Assembly (NCBI RefSeq): GCF_019746015.1
Contig: NZ_JAIESM010000013.1
Span: 1-47,452, forward strand
DNA from: Sphingomonas sp.
GTDB taxonomy: Bacteria; Pseudomonadota; Alphaproteobacteria; Sphingomonadales; Sphingomonadaceae
Direction: 5' to 3'
Length of the DNA: 47,452 nucleotides
A program made the translations under genes and the position numbers. This document shows positions 1 to 9,103 of the stretch, piece by piece. Every line of letters starts with the position of its first letter. The stretch's first letter is position 1. The notes below the pieces were generated by a model that worked only from the letters and a program-made list of their open reading frames with translations, was not told the DNA's origin and ran no database searches.

Positions 1-267
1 GGCGACGGGTGCCGGGGCAGGGGCGGCGGGCTTGGGCGCGGGCGCCTTGGCAGCGGGCGCCGGGGCCGCTGCCGCCGGTGCGGCCGCCTTCGCCTCGGGA
101 TCGTTCGGCTTCACCGGCGACGGGCGCGACTGCAGCCCCAGCCGGTGCGCCTTGCCGATCACCGCATTGCGGCTGACCCCGCCCAGCGTTTCGGCGATCT
201 GGCTCGCGGTCAGGCCCTTTTCCCACATTGCCTTCAGCGTCTCGATCCGCTCGTCGGTCCAGCTCAT
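1..267 (-). CDS. gcrA: GcrA cell-cycle regulator, 5' part (C-terminus beyond the window)
   Basis: GcrA is an alphaproteobacterial transcription factor that associates with sigma70 RNA polymerase and acts at promoters with methylated GANTC sites. The 89 visible codons start MSWTDERIETLKAMW, followed by SQIAETLGGVSRNAVIGKAH, the conserved N-terminal helix-turn-helix DNA-binding region. From about residue 60 the protein becomes an Ala/Pro/Lys-rich linker that runs off the window, so the C-terminal polymerase-binding domain is not visible. The start is supported by an AAGG stretch just upstream of the ATG. It is divergent from the ABC permease, with a 67-nt gap that must hold both promoters. Confidence 0.92.
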   Translation of the reverse strand, partial: MSWTDERIETLKAMWEKGLTASQIAETLGGVSRNAVIGKAHRLGLQSRPSPVKPNDPEAKAAAPAAAAPAPAAKAPAPKPAAPAPAPVA

Positions 268-334
268 CAACCTTGTCCCTTCAATCGCGCACGGCCCTTG
301 CGGCGCCGCCCGCCAGTCTCTACCCGCTTGGTGC

Positions 335-1183
335 ATGAGCAGCCCCGCCGACCCCGATGGTCACGTCCGCGCCGCACTGGCCCCCGGTACCCCCAGATTC
401 CGCTCCGTCAACTGGGGCGGCCTCCAAACGCTCTATATCAAGGAGGTGCGCCGTTTCTTCAAGGTGCAGATGCAGACGGTGTGGGCGCCGGCGATCACCA
501 CGCTGCTGTTCCTGGTGATCTTCACCGTGGCAACCGGCGCGCGCCGCCCGGTGCAGGTGGGCGCGGGCACCGTGCCCTTTGCCGATTTCCTGGCGCCCGG
601 GCTTATCATCATGGCGATGCTGCAAAGCACCTTTGCCAATGCCAGCTTCTCGCTGCTGGTCGGCAAGATTCAGGGCACGATTGTCGACTATCTGATGCCG
701 CCCTTGTCCACGGGCGAATTGCTCGCCGGGCTGGTCGGCGGCGCGGTGACGCGCGGTTTCTGCGTCGGTGGTGCGCTGTTCGTGGTGATGCAGCTGTGGC
801 CTGGCGTCCATCTGGTGCCGCGCCACCCGCTGGCCATTCTCTATTTCGCGCTGATGGGCACGATCTTCCTGTCGCTGCTGGGCGTGCTGACCTCGATGTG
901 GGCGGAAAAGTTTGACCATGCCGCCGCCGTCACCAATTTCGTCATCGCGCCCCTGTCGCTGCTGTCGGGCACCTTCTACTCGGTCGATCGGCTGGAGCCC
1001 GCCTTTCAGGCGATCAGCCATGCCAACCCGTTCTTCTACATCATCTCCGGCTTCCGCTATGGCTTTCTGATGGCTGCGGATTCCAATGTGTGGCTGGGCA
1101 TGTGGGTGATGCTGGGCATCAACACCGGCTTTGGCCTGTTCGTTTATCAGCTGATGCGGCGCGGCTGGCGCATGAAGAACTGA
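335..1183 (+). CDS. ABC-2 type transporter permease (orphan)
   Basis: Integral membrane subunit of an ABC-2 family exporter (YadH/NodJ-like), 282 residues. After a hydrophilic N-terminus with the amphipathic VRRFFKVQMQTVWAPAIT segment, about six hydrophobic helices follow. The conserved features are FLAPGLIIMAMLQ, DYLMPPLSTGELLAG and the late LSGTFYSVDRLEPAFQ / NPFFYIISGFRYGF region typical of the family. The ATG at 335 removes an implausible upstream extension that would overlap gcrA antisense. No ATP-binding partner is adjacent: gcrA lies upstream and an RND pair downstream, so the ATPase must be encoded elsewhere. The substrate cannot be told from the sequence. Confidence 0.85.
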   Translation: MSSPADPDGHVRAALAPGTPRFRSVNWGGLQTLYIKEVRRFFKVQMQTVWAPAITTLLFLVIFTVATGARRPVQVGAGTVPFADFLAPGLIIMAMLQSTFANASFSLLVGKIQGTIVDYLMPPLSTGELLAGLVGGAVTRGFCVGGALFVVMQLWPGVHLVPRHPLAILYFALMGTIFLSLLGVLTSMWAEKFDHAAAVTNFVIAPLSLLSGTFYSVDRLEPAFQAISHANPFFYIISGFRYGFLMAADSNVWLGMWVMLGINTGFGLFVYQLMRRGWRMKN

Positions 1184-1247
1184 AAAAACAGTTTTGATTC
1201 GATACTGACCTTGCTATGGCCCGAGCCGGGCAAGCAAGGAGGCGGGG

Positions 1248-2291
1248 TTGCAGCGCGGCGTTTCTGTTCTGGCGATGATGCTGGCGCTGGGTCTGGCCGG
1301 CTGCGGCAGGCCGGCGGCCACACCCTCCGCCGATACCGCCCCGCCGCAGGTGCGCGTGGCGCGCGTGGGCGGCGAGGCGCAGGAAGCGCGTATCTCGGGC
1401 GTCGGCACGGTCGCCCTGCGGCGCGAGGCGCAGCTGGGCTTCACCAGCGCCGGCCGGATCGACCGGCTGCCCGTGAACGAGGGCGACCGCGTGCACCGGG
1501 GCCAGCTGCTCGCCGCGCTTGATACCACGACCGTTGCCGCCGATCTGGCCCGCGCCCAGGCTGAGCGGATTCGAGCGGCGGCCGAATATCAGCGCGCCGA
1601 TGCGCTGCTGAAACAGGGCTGGATCACCCGCCCGCGCTTCGACACGGCGAAGGCCAATCTGGACGCGGCCGAGGCCAATGTCCGCGCGACCAGCTTCCAG
1701 CGCGGCAATGCGGTGGTGGTGTCGCCGGGCAATGGCGTGGTGCTGGCGCGGCTGGCAGAGCCCGGCCAGGTGGTTGCCGCCGGCACGCCGGTCGTCGTGA
1801 TCGGCGAGGAGGCAAGCGGCTATGTGCTGCGCGTGCCGCTGGCGGACCGCGATGCCGTGCGCGTGACGCGCGGGGCGCCGGCCAGGGTGACGCTGGCGGC
1901 GCTGGGCGGCGAAACCGTGACCGGGCAGGTGGTTGAAGTGGGCGGCCGGGCCGAACGCGCGACCGGCACCTTCATCGTGGAGATTGCGCTGCCCGCCGAT
2001 GCCCGGCTGCGCTCAGGCGAGATCGGCAGCGCGAGCATCGCCACCGGCGGCGCGGCCCTGCCGGTGCTGAAGGTGCCGGCCGCCGCCGTCTTTTCCCCCC
2101 GTGCGGGGGAGGGGTTCGTCTTTGTCGCGGACGGCAAACGGGTGCGGCTGCGCCGGGTGAGCGTCGCCGAGGCCGATGATGGCGGCATCACCGTCACCGG
2201 CGGGATCAAGCCCGGCGAGATGGTCGCCGTCTCCCGCGTTGACCGGCTGAAGGACGGCATGGCGATTGCGCCGATCGGGGCGCGCGAGTGA
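1248..2291 (+). CDS. RND efflux periplasmic adaptor (membrane fusion protein)
   Basis: HlyD/AcrA-type adaptor that links an inner-membrane RND pump to an outer-membrane channel, 347 residues. The N-terminus has a lipoprotein signal ending in the lipobox LAGC (Cys19), so it is probably lipid-anchored. A barrel-sandwich (lipoyl) half, an alpha-hairpin around residues 90-140, the second lipoyl half with VVVSPGNGVVLARLAEPGQ, and beta-barrel and membrane-proximal domains follow. The chosen start is TTG, because a good AAGGAGG lies at 1236-1242, 5 nt before it; the next ATG (1275) would cut the signal peptide. The stop overlaps the GTG of the pump gene (GTGA), so the two are coupled. No TolC-like gene is present. 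Confidence 0.88.
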   Translation: MQRGVSVLAMMLALGLAGCGRPAATPSADTAPPQVRVARVGGEAQEARISGVGTVALRREAQLGFTSAGRIDRLPVNEGDRVHRGQLLAALDTTTVAADLARAQAERIRAAAEYQRADALLKQGWITRPRFDTAKANLDAAEANVRATSFQRGNAVVVSPGNGVVLARLAEPGQVVAAGTPVVVIGEEASGYVLRVPLADRDAVRVTRGAPARVTLAALGGETVTGQVVEVGGRAERATGTFIVEIALPADARLRSGEIGSASIATGGAALPVLKVPAAAVFSPRAGEGFVFVADGKRVRLRRVSVAEADDGGITVTGGIKPGEMVAVSRVDRLKDGMAIAPIGARE

Positions 2292-5200
2292 ACATCACGG
2301 CGTTCGCGGTTCGCCGCTGGCAGCTGACGCTGCTCGTCTTTCTGCTGCTGGTGCTGCTGGGGGTGCAGACCTTCCGCAGCATTCCTCGCTCGGTCGATCC
2401 GCATTTCCCGATTTCGGTGTCCACCGTCACCGTCGTGCTGCCCGGGTCGGACGCGGCGGAGATCGAGGAAACCGTCGCCAAGCCGCTGGAAGACCAGCTG
2501 CAGGGGCTGGACCATGTCCGCGAAATCCGCTCGACCTCGACCGATGGCGTGGCCGTGGTCACGGTCGAGTTCGAACATGGCACCGATGCCGAGCAATCGC
2601 TCGACCGAGTGGTGCGCGAAGTGGGCGCGATCCGCGACCAGCTGCCGCGCGGCATTCAGCGCATCGCCTATCGCCGCCCGCGCACCACCGAGGCGGGCGT
2701 GCTGCAGCTGGCGCTGGTCAGCGACACTGCCAGCTGGCGGCGGATGGTGAAATATGCCGAGGATTTGCGCGACCGGCTGAACGTGGTGCCGGGGGTGCGC
2801 ACCACCGCGATCGACGGCGCCGCGCGACCCGAAGTGCGCGTGGCGATCGACTCCGGCCGGTTGGCGGAGGCGCGCCTTCCCGCCTCTTCGGTTGCCAGCG
2901 CCATCCAGCAGGGGGGCGCGGACCTGCCCGCAGGATCGGTGACCGGCGCGGGCCGCCGCTACAATATCGATGCCGGCGGCGCCTATCGCACGGTGGAGGC
3001 GGTGCGCGACGTGCCGGTGCGCGCGGGCGACGGGCGCCTGCTGCGGGTGGGCGACGTGGCCGATGTGCGCTGGGCAGAGGCCGAACAGCTGCACATCACC
3101 CGTTACAACGGCCACCGCGCGCTGTTCGTGACGGTGCGGCAGAAGGACGATGTCGATGCCGGCACGCTGCGCAATGCGCTGGTGACGGCGGTGGACAAAT
3201 ATCGCCGCCTGCTGCCGCCCGACATGATGCTGGAAGTCGGCTTCGACCAGAGCCGCGACATTGCCCGCAAGCTGGAGCGGCTGAGCGAGGATTTCCTCAT
3301 TGCGCTGGGGCTGGTGCTGATCACTTTGTTCCCGCTGGGGCTGCGCCCGTCGCTGATCGTGATGGTGTCGATCCCGCTTTCGCTGGCAATGGGCGTGCTG
3401 CTGCTCGCGCTGTTCGGCTATTCGCTCAACCAGATCACGATTTCGGGCTTCATCATTTCGCTGGGGCTGCTGGTCGACGATTCGATCGTGGTGACCGAGA
3501 ATATCGAACGCCACATCCGCGACGGCGACCCGCCGGACAAGGCCGCAATCAGCGGCACGCGCGAGATTGGGGCGGCGGTCGCGGGCGCCACCGGCGTGCT
3601 GCTGTTCGCCTTTCTGCCGCTCGCCTTCCTGCCCGAAGGGGCGGGCGATTTCGTGCGCGGGCTGCCGATGTCGGTGATGCTGACGGTGGCCAGTTCGCTG
3701 GTCGTGTCGCTCACCATCATTCCGTTCATCGCCAGTCGCTTTCTGAAACCCCATGCGCCGGAGGGGAACGCCGCGCTGCGCGTGGTGATGGGGGGCATCC
3801 ACCGGCTTTATGCGCCGCTGCTGCACGGCGCGCTGGAACGGCCGCGCCTGTGGTTCTATGGCGCGCTGGCGCTGTGCATCGGCGCGTTCGGCCTGGTGCC
3901 GGTGCTGGGCTTCTCGTTGTTCCCGGCCGCCGAGACGCCCTATTTCCTGGTCCGCGTGGAAACCCCGGAAGGGAGCAGCATTGCCGCCACCGACAAGGCC
4001 GTGCGCGAAGTGTCGGCCATTCTGAAGGCCGAGCCGGCCGTCACCAGCCGCATGGAAAATGCCGGGCGCGGCAACCCGCAGATCTTCTACAACATCCTGC
4101 CGCGCGAGGAGCAGCCGCGTTACGGCGACATCTTCGTCACGCTGAAGCAATGGGAAGTGGGCGAAAGCCCCAAGCTGCTCGCCCGGCTGCGCAAGCGGCT
4201 CGCCGAATATCCCGATGCGCGGGTGACGCTCGTCAATTTCGAGAATGGCCCGCCGGTGGAGGCGCCGATTGCGGTGCGCATTGCCGGGCCGGACCTCGCC
4301 GTGCTTAAGCGGCTGTCGGACCAGGTGCTGGCGGTGGTGGAGGCCGTGCCCGGCGTGCGCGACGCGAACAGCCCCTTTGCCTATGACCGAGTCGATCTGG
4401 ACCTGGGGCTGGACGAGGCCAAGGCCGGGCTGCTGGGCGTCGCCCCGGGCGAGGCGCGGCGCGCGGTGCGGCTGGCGATCAGCGGCGAGCCGGCCTCACT
4501 GCTGCGCGACAAGGAGGGGGATAGCTGGCCGGTCACCGTCCGCCTGCCGATGGACGGCACCCAGCCGCTGGCGGCGCTGAAGGACGTGTACGTGCCGACG
4601 CTGGCCGGCGGCAGCATTCCGCTGCTCGAGATCGCCAGCCCCCGGCTGAAGAGCGTGCCGCCGCAGATCACCCGTTACAGGCTGGAGCGCACGGTGACGG
4701 TGACGGCATATAACCAGCCGGGCTATCTCACCTCGCGCCTGACCCAGACGGTGCGCGAAAAGCTGGCCCGGATGGCGGTGCCCGACGGCTATACCGTCAG
4801 CTATGGCGGCGAGGCGGAGGCAGCGCAGCGCAATTTCTCCGGCCTGGGCCCCATCATCATGCTGGCGACCTTCGGCATCATTGCCGTGCTGGTGCTGGAA
4901 TTCGGCCGCTTCCGCGAAACCGCAGTGGTGGCGGGCGTGGTGCCGCTGGGCACCTTTGGCGGGCTGATCGCGCTGTGGCTGACCGGCAATTCGCTGTCGT
5001 TCCTGGCGATCATCGGCTTCGTCGCGCTCATTGGCATCGAGATCAAGAACTCGATCCTGCTGGTCGATTTCACCACCCAGCTGCGCGAGCGCGGGCTGGG
5101 CCTGCGCGACGCGATCGAGCAGGCGGGCGAAATCCGCTTCCTGCCGGTGCTGCTCACCTCGGTCACCGCGATTGGCGGGCTGCTGCCGCTGGCGATCGGC

Positions 5201-5350
5201 GGATCGGCGCTCTATTCGCCGCTGGCCTGGGTCATCATCGGCGGGCTGGTCAGCTCGACCCTGCTCAGCCGCATCGTCACGCCGGTGATGTATCTGCTCG
5301 CCGTGCGCCGCACCGAGGGGGGTGTTGCACCCGCCGGGCAAGCCGCCTAA
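2288..5350 (+). CDS. RND efflux pump inner-membrane permease (AcrB/HAE1-type)
   Basis: Proton-driven multidrug-type RND permease of 1020 residues, the usual family size. Helix TM1 (residues 10-29) is followed by a large periplasmic porter domain, TM2-6, a second periplasmic domain and TM7-12. The proton-relay residues are present: the double Asp in GLLVDDSIVVTEN around residue 397, and the Lys in EIKNSILLVDF near residue 919. It starts with GTG overlapping the adaptor stop. Drug-type rather than metal-type is an inference from the sequence motifs; the actual substrate is unknown. A strong hairpin terminator follows before argD. Confidence 0.93.
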   Translation: MNITAFAVRRWQLTLLVFLLLVLLGVQTFRSIPRSVDPHFPISVSTVTVVLPGSDAAEIEETVAKPLEDQLQGLDHVREIRSTSTDGVAVVTVEFEHGTDAEQSLDRVVREVGAIRDQLPRGIQRIAYRRPRTTEAGVLQLALVSDTASWRRMVKYAEDLRDRLNVVPGVRTTAIDGAARPEVRVAIDSGRLAEARLPASSVASAIQQGGADLPAGSVTGAGRRYNIDAGGAYRTVEAVRDVPVRAGDGRLLRVGDVADVRWAEAEQLHITRYNGHRALFVTVRQKDDVDAGTLRNALVTAVDKYRRLLPPDMMLEVGFDQSRDIARKLERLSEDFLIALGLVLITLFPLGLRPSLIVMVSIPLSLAMGVLLLALFGYSLNQITISGFIISLGLLVDDSIVVTENIERHIRDGDPPDKAAISGTREIGAAVAGATGVLLFAFLPLAFLPEGAGDFVRGLPMSVMLTVASSLVVSLTIIPFIASRFLKPHAPEGNAALRVVMGGIHRLYAPLLHGALERPRLWFYGALALCIGAFGLVPVLGFSLFPAAETPYFLVRVETPEGSSIAATDKAVREVSAILKAEPAVTSRMENAGRGNPQIFYNILPREEQPRYGDIFVTLKQWEVGESPKLLARLRKRLAEYPDARVTLVNFENGPPVEAPIAVRIAGPDLAVLKRLSDQVLAVVEAVPGVRDANSPFAYDRVDLDLGLDEAKAGLLGVAPGEARRAVRLAISGEPASLLRDKEGDSWPVTVRLPMDGTQPLAALKDVYVPTLAGGSIPLLEIASPRLKSVPPQITRYRLERTVTVTAYNQPGYLTSRLTQTVREKLARMAVPDGYTVSYGGEAEAAQRNFSGLGPIIMLATFGIIAVLVLEFGRFRETAVVAGVVPLGTFGGLIALWLTGNSLSFLAIIGFVALIGIEIKNSILLVDFTTQLRERGLGLRDAIEQAGEIRFLPVLLTSVTAIGGLLPLAIGGSALYSPLAWVIIGGLVSSTLLSRIVTPVMYLLAVRRTEGGVAPAGQAA

Positions 5351-5391
5351 AACGCCGCTTCAGGGCGGCCCTGGGCCGCCTTTCGCGTTTT
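5349..5391 (+). terminator. Rho-independent terminator after the RND operon
   Basis: A perfect 7-bp stem GGCGGCC/GGCCGCC (5364-5370 and 5374-5380) with a 3-nt loop is followed by TTTCGCGTTTT. An outer arm AAAACGC/GCGTTTT (5349-5355 and 5385-5391) can extend it. It separates the efflux genes from argD. Confidence 0.7.
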
Positions 5392-5406
5392 GACAGGAGC
5401 TGTCCG

Positions 5407-6597
5407 ATGGCCATTACCCCGCTCATGCCCGTCTATCCCCGCTGCGGGGTTCGGCCGGTTCGTGGCGAGGGGGCCTATCTGATCGGCGAGGCGGGCGAGC
5501 GTTATCTGGACTTTGCCAGCGGCATCGCGGTCAACTGCCTGGGCCATGGCCACCCCAAGCTGGTGGAGGCGATTGCGAAGCAGGCGGCCACGCTGATGCA
5601 CGTGTCGAACCTCTATGGCTCGCCGCAGGGTGAGCATTTCGCGCAGCGGCTGGTCGATGCGACCTTTGCCGACACGGTGTTCTTCACCAATTCGGGCGCG
5701 GAAGCGGTGGAATGCGCGATCAAGACGGCGCGGCGCTATCATCACGTCACCGGCAATCCGCAGCGGCACACGCTGATCACCTTCCACAACGCCTTTCACG
5801 GGCGCACCATGGGCACGATCAGCGCGACCAACCAGCCCAAGATGCGCGACGGGTTCGAGCCGCTGCTGCCCGGCTTTGCCTATGCCCCGTTCGACGATCT
5901 GGAGGCGGCACTCGCGCTGATCGACGAGAACACCGCCGGCTTCCTGGTCGAGCCGGTGCAGGGCGAGGGCGGCATCCGCCCGGCGTCCGACGCATTCATG
6001 CAGGGCCTGCGCGCCGCGTGCGACGAGCACGGCCTGTTGCTGGTGCTGGACGAGGTGCAGGCCGGCTATGGCCGCACCGGCAAGCTGTTCGCGCATGAGC
6101 ATTACGGCATCACGCCCGATGTGATGGCGGTGGCCAAGGGGATTGGCGGCGGCTTCCCGCTCGGCGCATGTCTCGCCACCGAAAAGGCGGCGCAGGGCAT
6201 GGTGGTCGGCACGCATGGCTCCACTTATGGCGGCAACCCGCTGGCGATGGCGGCGGGCGAGGCCGTGCTCGACGTGATTCTGGAGCCGGGCTTTCTCGAC
6301 CATGTCAGCACGATGGGCATGCGGCTGCGCCAGGCGCTGGAACAGATGCTGCCCAATTACGACCATCTGTTCGACCATGTGCGCGGCAAGGGGCTGATGC
6401 TGGGGCTGAAGCTGAAGACGGACAGCCGCGCCTTTGTGGCGCATGCCCGCGACCATCACGGCCTGTTGCTGGTTGCGGCCGGCGACAATGTCGTGCGCGT
6501 GCTGCCGCCGCTGACCATCGACGAGAGCCATATCGCCGAATGCGTCGAAAAGCTGAGCGAAGCCGCGCGCGCCTTTGCGCCGGCCGAGGCGGCCTGA
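5407..6597 (+). CDS. argD: Acetylornithine aminotransferase
   Basis: PLP-dependent class III aminotransferase of arginine biosynthesis: it converts N-acetylglutamate semialdehyde and glutamate to N-acetylornithine and 2-oxoglutarate, and may also serve in lysine synthesis. It has 396 residues, the normal length. The cofactor-binding features are [29 protein letters not shown], the [13 protein letters not shown] segment, and the Schiff-base lysine in [14 protein letters not shown] (Lys244). The ATG at 5407 follows ACAGGAGCTGTCCG, a good Shine-Dalgarno. A longer frame upstream overlaps the pump gene and is not used. argF follows 23 nt later. Confidence 0.95.
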   Translation: MAITPLMPVYPRCGVRPVRGEGAYLIGEAGERYLDFASGIAVNCLGHGHPKLVEAIAKQAATLMHVSNLYGSPQGEHFAQRLVDATFADTVFFTNSGAEAVECAIKTARRYHHVTGNPQRHTLITFHNAFHGRTMGTISATNQPKMRDGFEPLLPGFAYAPFDDLEAALALIDENTAGFLVEPVQGEGGIRPASDAFMQGLRAACDEHGLLLVLDEVQAGYGRTGKLFAHEHYGITPDVMAVAKGIGGGFPLGACLATEKAAQGMVVGTHGSTYGGNPLAMAAGEAVLDVILEPGFLDHVSTMGMRLRQALEQMLPNYDHLFDHVRGKGLMLGLKLKTDSRAFVAHARDHHGLLLVAAGDNVVRVLPPLTIDESHIAECVEKLSEAARAFAPAEAA

Positions 6598-6620
6598 GCG
6601 CGCGACTTCAAAAGGGGGCG

Positions 6621-7541
6621 ATGATGCGGCATTTCCTCAATCTGGCGGACGCCGGGCCGAACGGGATCGCCGCGATGATCAACGATGCCCTGGAACGCAA
6701 GGCGGCGCGCGCCGGCTGGCCCAAGGGGCGCGCCGATGCCGATGCGCCGCTCGCGGGCCATGTGCTGGCGATGGTGTTCGAGAAGAATTCCACCCGCACC
6801 CGCGTGAGCTTCGACATGGCGATCCGCCAGCTGGGCGGCACCAGCATCGTGATGGACGCAGGCCAGATGCAGCTGGGGCGGGGCGAGACCATTGCCGATA
6901 CCGCGCGCGTGCTGTCCGGCTATGTCGACGCGATCATGCTGCGCACCGATGACCATGCCAAGGTCGAGGAAATGGCGCGCCATGCCTCGGTCCCGGTGAT
7001 CAACGGCCTGACCGACCTGTCGCACCCGTGCCAGATCGTTGCCGATCTGCTGACCATCATCGATGCCGGGCACGCGCTGCCGGGGCTGAAGGTCGCGTGG
7101 CTGGGCGACGGCAACAATGTGCTCTATTCGATTGTCGAGGCGGCCGGGCTGATGCAGTTCGACGTCGTCGCCGCCTGCCCGCAGGGGTTCCAGCCCGATG
7201 AGGCGACGCTGGCAGTGGGGGGCGGCCGCGCGCGCTGCGTGGCCGACCCGCGCGAGGCGGTGGCGGGCGCCGACATCATCGTGACCGACACGTGGATCTC
7301 CATGGGGCAGGCGCATGCCGAGACCAAGCTGGCGGCGATGATGCCCTATCAGGTGACGGCCGAGCTGATGGCGGCGGCCAAGCCCGGCGCGCATTTCCTC
7401 CACTGCCTGCCCGCGCATCGCGGCGAGGAAGTGACGGCAGATGTGATCGACGGGCCGCGCTCGCTGATCTGGGCGGAGGCGGAAAACCGGCTCCATGCGC
7501 AGAAATCGGTGCTGCGCTGGTGCTTCGGCCAGATCGGTTGA
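6621..7541 (+). CDS. argF: Ornithine carbamoyltransferase
   Basis: Condenses ornithine and carbamoyl phosphate to citrulline, the step after ornithine in arginine synthesis. It has 306 residues. The carbamoyl-phosphate loop is [20 protein letters not shown], the [11 protein letters not shown] segment is present, and the ornithine-binding [13 protein letters not shown] holds the catalytic Cys. Two ATGs lie in tandem (6621 and 6624) after AAAGGGGG; the first is used here but either could serve. It lies between argD and hslO, a common alphaproteobacterial arrangement, and argD-argF are probably one transcript. Confidence 0.95.
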   Translation: MMRHFLNLADAGPNGIAAMINDALERKAARAGWPKGRADADAPLAGHVLAMVFEKNSTRTRVSFDMAIRQLGGTSIVMDAGQMQLGRGETIADTARVLSGYVDAIMLRTDDHAKVEEMARHASVPVINGLTDLSHPCQIVADLLTIIDAGHALPGLKVAWLGDGNNVLYSIVEAAGLMQFDVVAACPQGFQPDEATLAVGGGRARCVADPREAVAGADIIVTDTWISMGQAHAETKLAAMMPYQVTAELMAAAKPGAHFLHCLPAHRGEEVTADVIDGPRSLIWAEAENRLHAQKSVLRWCFGQIG

Positions 7542-7577
7542 GTTGGCGGCGGCGCGTTCCTATCTGATCGCGCGTCA

Positions 7578-7619
7578 GCCCGTTCGTTACCCTGCCTGCG
7601 GCGGAACGAGCGGCTTTTT
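7578..7619 (+). terminator. Probable terminator downstream of argF
   Basis: The 98-nt gap between argF and hslO contains an imperfect hairpin: GCCCGTTC (7578-7585) against GAACG (7604-7608) and GGC (7612-7614), with a 3-nt bulge, followed by five T residues (7615-7619). The loop is long, so this is only a likely terminator. Its presence would imply that hslO has its own promoter or relies on readthrough. Confidence 0.42.
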
Positions 7620-7639
7620 CTGTTTGGAAAGCACTCATC

Positions 7640-8554
7640 ATGGACGCCGCCAACCATAGCCATCTCGATCGCGCGCTGGGTTTCACCATTCCGGGGCGCA
7701 ATGCGCGCGGCCGCTTCGTGCGGCTGGGACCGCTGGTTGACACGGTGCTGTCGGCGCATGCCTATCCGCCCGCGATCGAGGCGCTGCTGGGCGAGGCGTT
7801 GACGCTCGCTGCGCTGATCGGCTCGACGCTGAAGGACAGCGACGGGCAGATGACGATGCAGGCGCAGACCGAAGGCGGCGTCGTCCGCCTGCTGGTCGCT
7901 GATTACAAGGGCGGCGAGCTGCGCGGCTATGTGCAGTTCGATGCCGACCGGCTGGCCGAAATGCCCGAGCAGCCCAGCCTGTTCGCGCTGTTCGGCGGTG
8001 CGGGCTATCTGGCCATCACCTTCGACCAGGCGCTGACCGGCGAGCGCTATCAGGGCATTGTGCCGCTTGACGGCGCGACGCTGGCCGAGGCGGCGCAGAG
8101 CTTCTTCTTCCAGTCGGAGCAGATCCCGACGCTGGTGCGCGCGGGTTTCCGCCGGCTGGAGGGTGGATCGCGGCTGGCCGGCGGCATGCTGCTCCAGCAT
8201 CTGCCTGAGGGGGAGGAGGGGCGCGAACGTCTCCACACCCGCCTCGACCACCCTGAATGGGAACATGTCGCCGCGCTCGGCGGCACGATCAGCGCCGAGG
8301 AACTGACCGACCCCGCGATCGGGCTGGAGGAACTGGTCTGGCGCCTGTTCAACGAGGAGGACGAGGTGCGCGTGCTGGCCGAACGTGCGCTCAGCCGGGG
8401 GTGCCGCTGCACGCCGGACTATATCGCCTCGGTGCTTGCCAAGTTTCCGCTCGAGGAGCAGCGCGAAATGGCCGATGCTGACGGGATCATCACCGTCGAC
8501 TGCGCCTTTTGCGCGCGCAAATTCCCGATTCCGGTGGCGGCGGCGGCGAAGTGA
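7640..8554 (+). CDS. hslO: Hsp33 redox-regulated molecular chaperone
   Basis: Cytoplasmic holdase chaperone activated by oxidative unfolding, 304 residues. The C-terminal redox switch is intact: Cys255 and Cys257 (GCRCTPDY) and Cys288 and Cys291 (DCAFCARKF) give the CXC-X30-CXXC zinc site whose loss under oxidation turns the chaperone on. The N-terminal domain contains LGEALTLAALIGSTLKDSDG, typical of the family. The ATG at 7640 gives a normal N-terminus. The neighbouring argF is a frequent partner in Sphingomonadales but has no obvious functional link. Confidence 0.95.
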   Translation: MDAANHSHLDRALGFTIPGRNARGRFVRLGPLVDTVLSAHAYPPAIEALLGEALTLAALIGSTLKDSDGQMTMQAQTEGGVVRLLVADYKGGELRGYVQFDADRLAEMPEQPSLFALFGGAGYLAITFDQALTGERYQGIVPLDGATLAEAAQSFFFQSEQIPTLVRAGFRRLEGGSRLAGGMLLQHLPEGEEGRERLHTRLDHPEWEHVAALGGTISAEELTDPAIGLEELVWRLFNEEDEVRVLAERALSRGCRCTPDYIASVLAKFPLEEQREMADADGIITVDCAFCARKFPIPVAAAAK

Positions 8555-8560
8555 GGCTGG

Positions 8561-8595
8561 CCGGGGCGCGGGCCTTTTCGCCCCTGCGCCCCGGT
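8561..8595 (+). terminator. Probable terminator after hslO
   Basis: GC-rich hairpin: CCGGGGCGCGGG (8561-8572) pairs with CCCTGCGCCCCGG with one bulged T, and is followed by only a short T stretch. It sits directly after the hslO stop codon. A small inverted repeat TTGCG-AATC-CGCAA (8611-8624) lies between it and the next gene and could be an operator. Confidence 0.4.
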
Positions 8596-8667
8596 TTGAG
8601 CCGGTGGATATTGCGAATCCGCAACGACGCACCCATCTTGGCGCTTGCGCGTGAAAGGGAGAGCGGC

Positions 8668-9072
8668 GTGCCCAGGCACCAGCAGGTTCTGGCAATGGCA
8701 GCGTTGCTGTGCTTGGCGGCCACCGGGCCGGCCAAGCCGCTTGCCATTGCCACCGTTATGGAAAGCGGCAACTGGCAGCTGCGCGAGCTGGACTCCACCA
8801 CCGCGCTGCGCAGCCTGTGCATTTCCGATCCCGCTTCGCTCCTCCAGATCCAGCATGGCATGGCCAATTGCACGCATGCGGTGATCGACGACCGGCCGAT
8901 GGAAGCAACGGTGCATTACAGCTGCCCCGGCGCCGGCCATGGCCGCACCACGCTGAAGCTCGAATCGGGGCACCGCTTCATGCTGGAAACGCAGGGGATC
9001 GACCATGGCGCGCCCTTTGCCGCGCGCTATGAAGGGATGAAGACCGGCGCCTGCGCCGCCGCGCGCCGTTAA
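8668..9072 (+). CDS. Small secreted protein, DUF3617-like
   Basis: Exported protein of 134 residues, function unknown. The N-terminus VPRHQQVLAMAALLCLAATG is a typical signal peptide, with cleavage probably near residue 24. The mature part has GNWQLRELDSTTALRSLC, then paired cysteines in MANCTHAV, HYSCPG and the C-terminal TGAC, four in total, suggesting two disulphides. The G-W-x-x-R start, spaced cysteines and length resemble DUF3617 proteins, but I place it there only tentatively. The GTG start at 8668 is preferred because AAAGGGAGAG lies just upstream and the longer frame would overlap hslO. Confidence 0.65.
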   Translation: MPRHQQVLAMAALLCLAATGPAKPLAIATVMESGNWQLRELDSTTALRSLCISDPASLLQIQHGMANCTHAVIDDRPMEATVHYSCPGAGHGRTTLKLESGHRFMLETQGIDHGAPFAARYEGMKTGACAAARR

Positions 9073-9103
9073 GCGGGCGTACATTCTTGCATGCTATGAA
9101 GGA

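Noticed and set aside
1178..1193. AACTG-A6-CAGTT as terminator of the ABC permease gene
   Set aside because: The stem is only 5 bp with a 6-nt A loop and starts at the stop codon; too weak to call a terminator.
1820..4150. Very long open frame on the minus strand opposite the RND genes
   Set aside because: It is a shadow: composition is rich in Arg, His and Gln without any domain, and the plus-strand frames encode an intact adaptor and pump. High GC makes such antisense frames common here.
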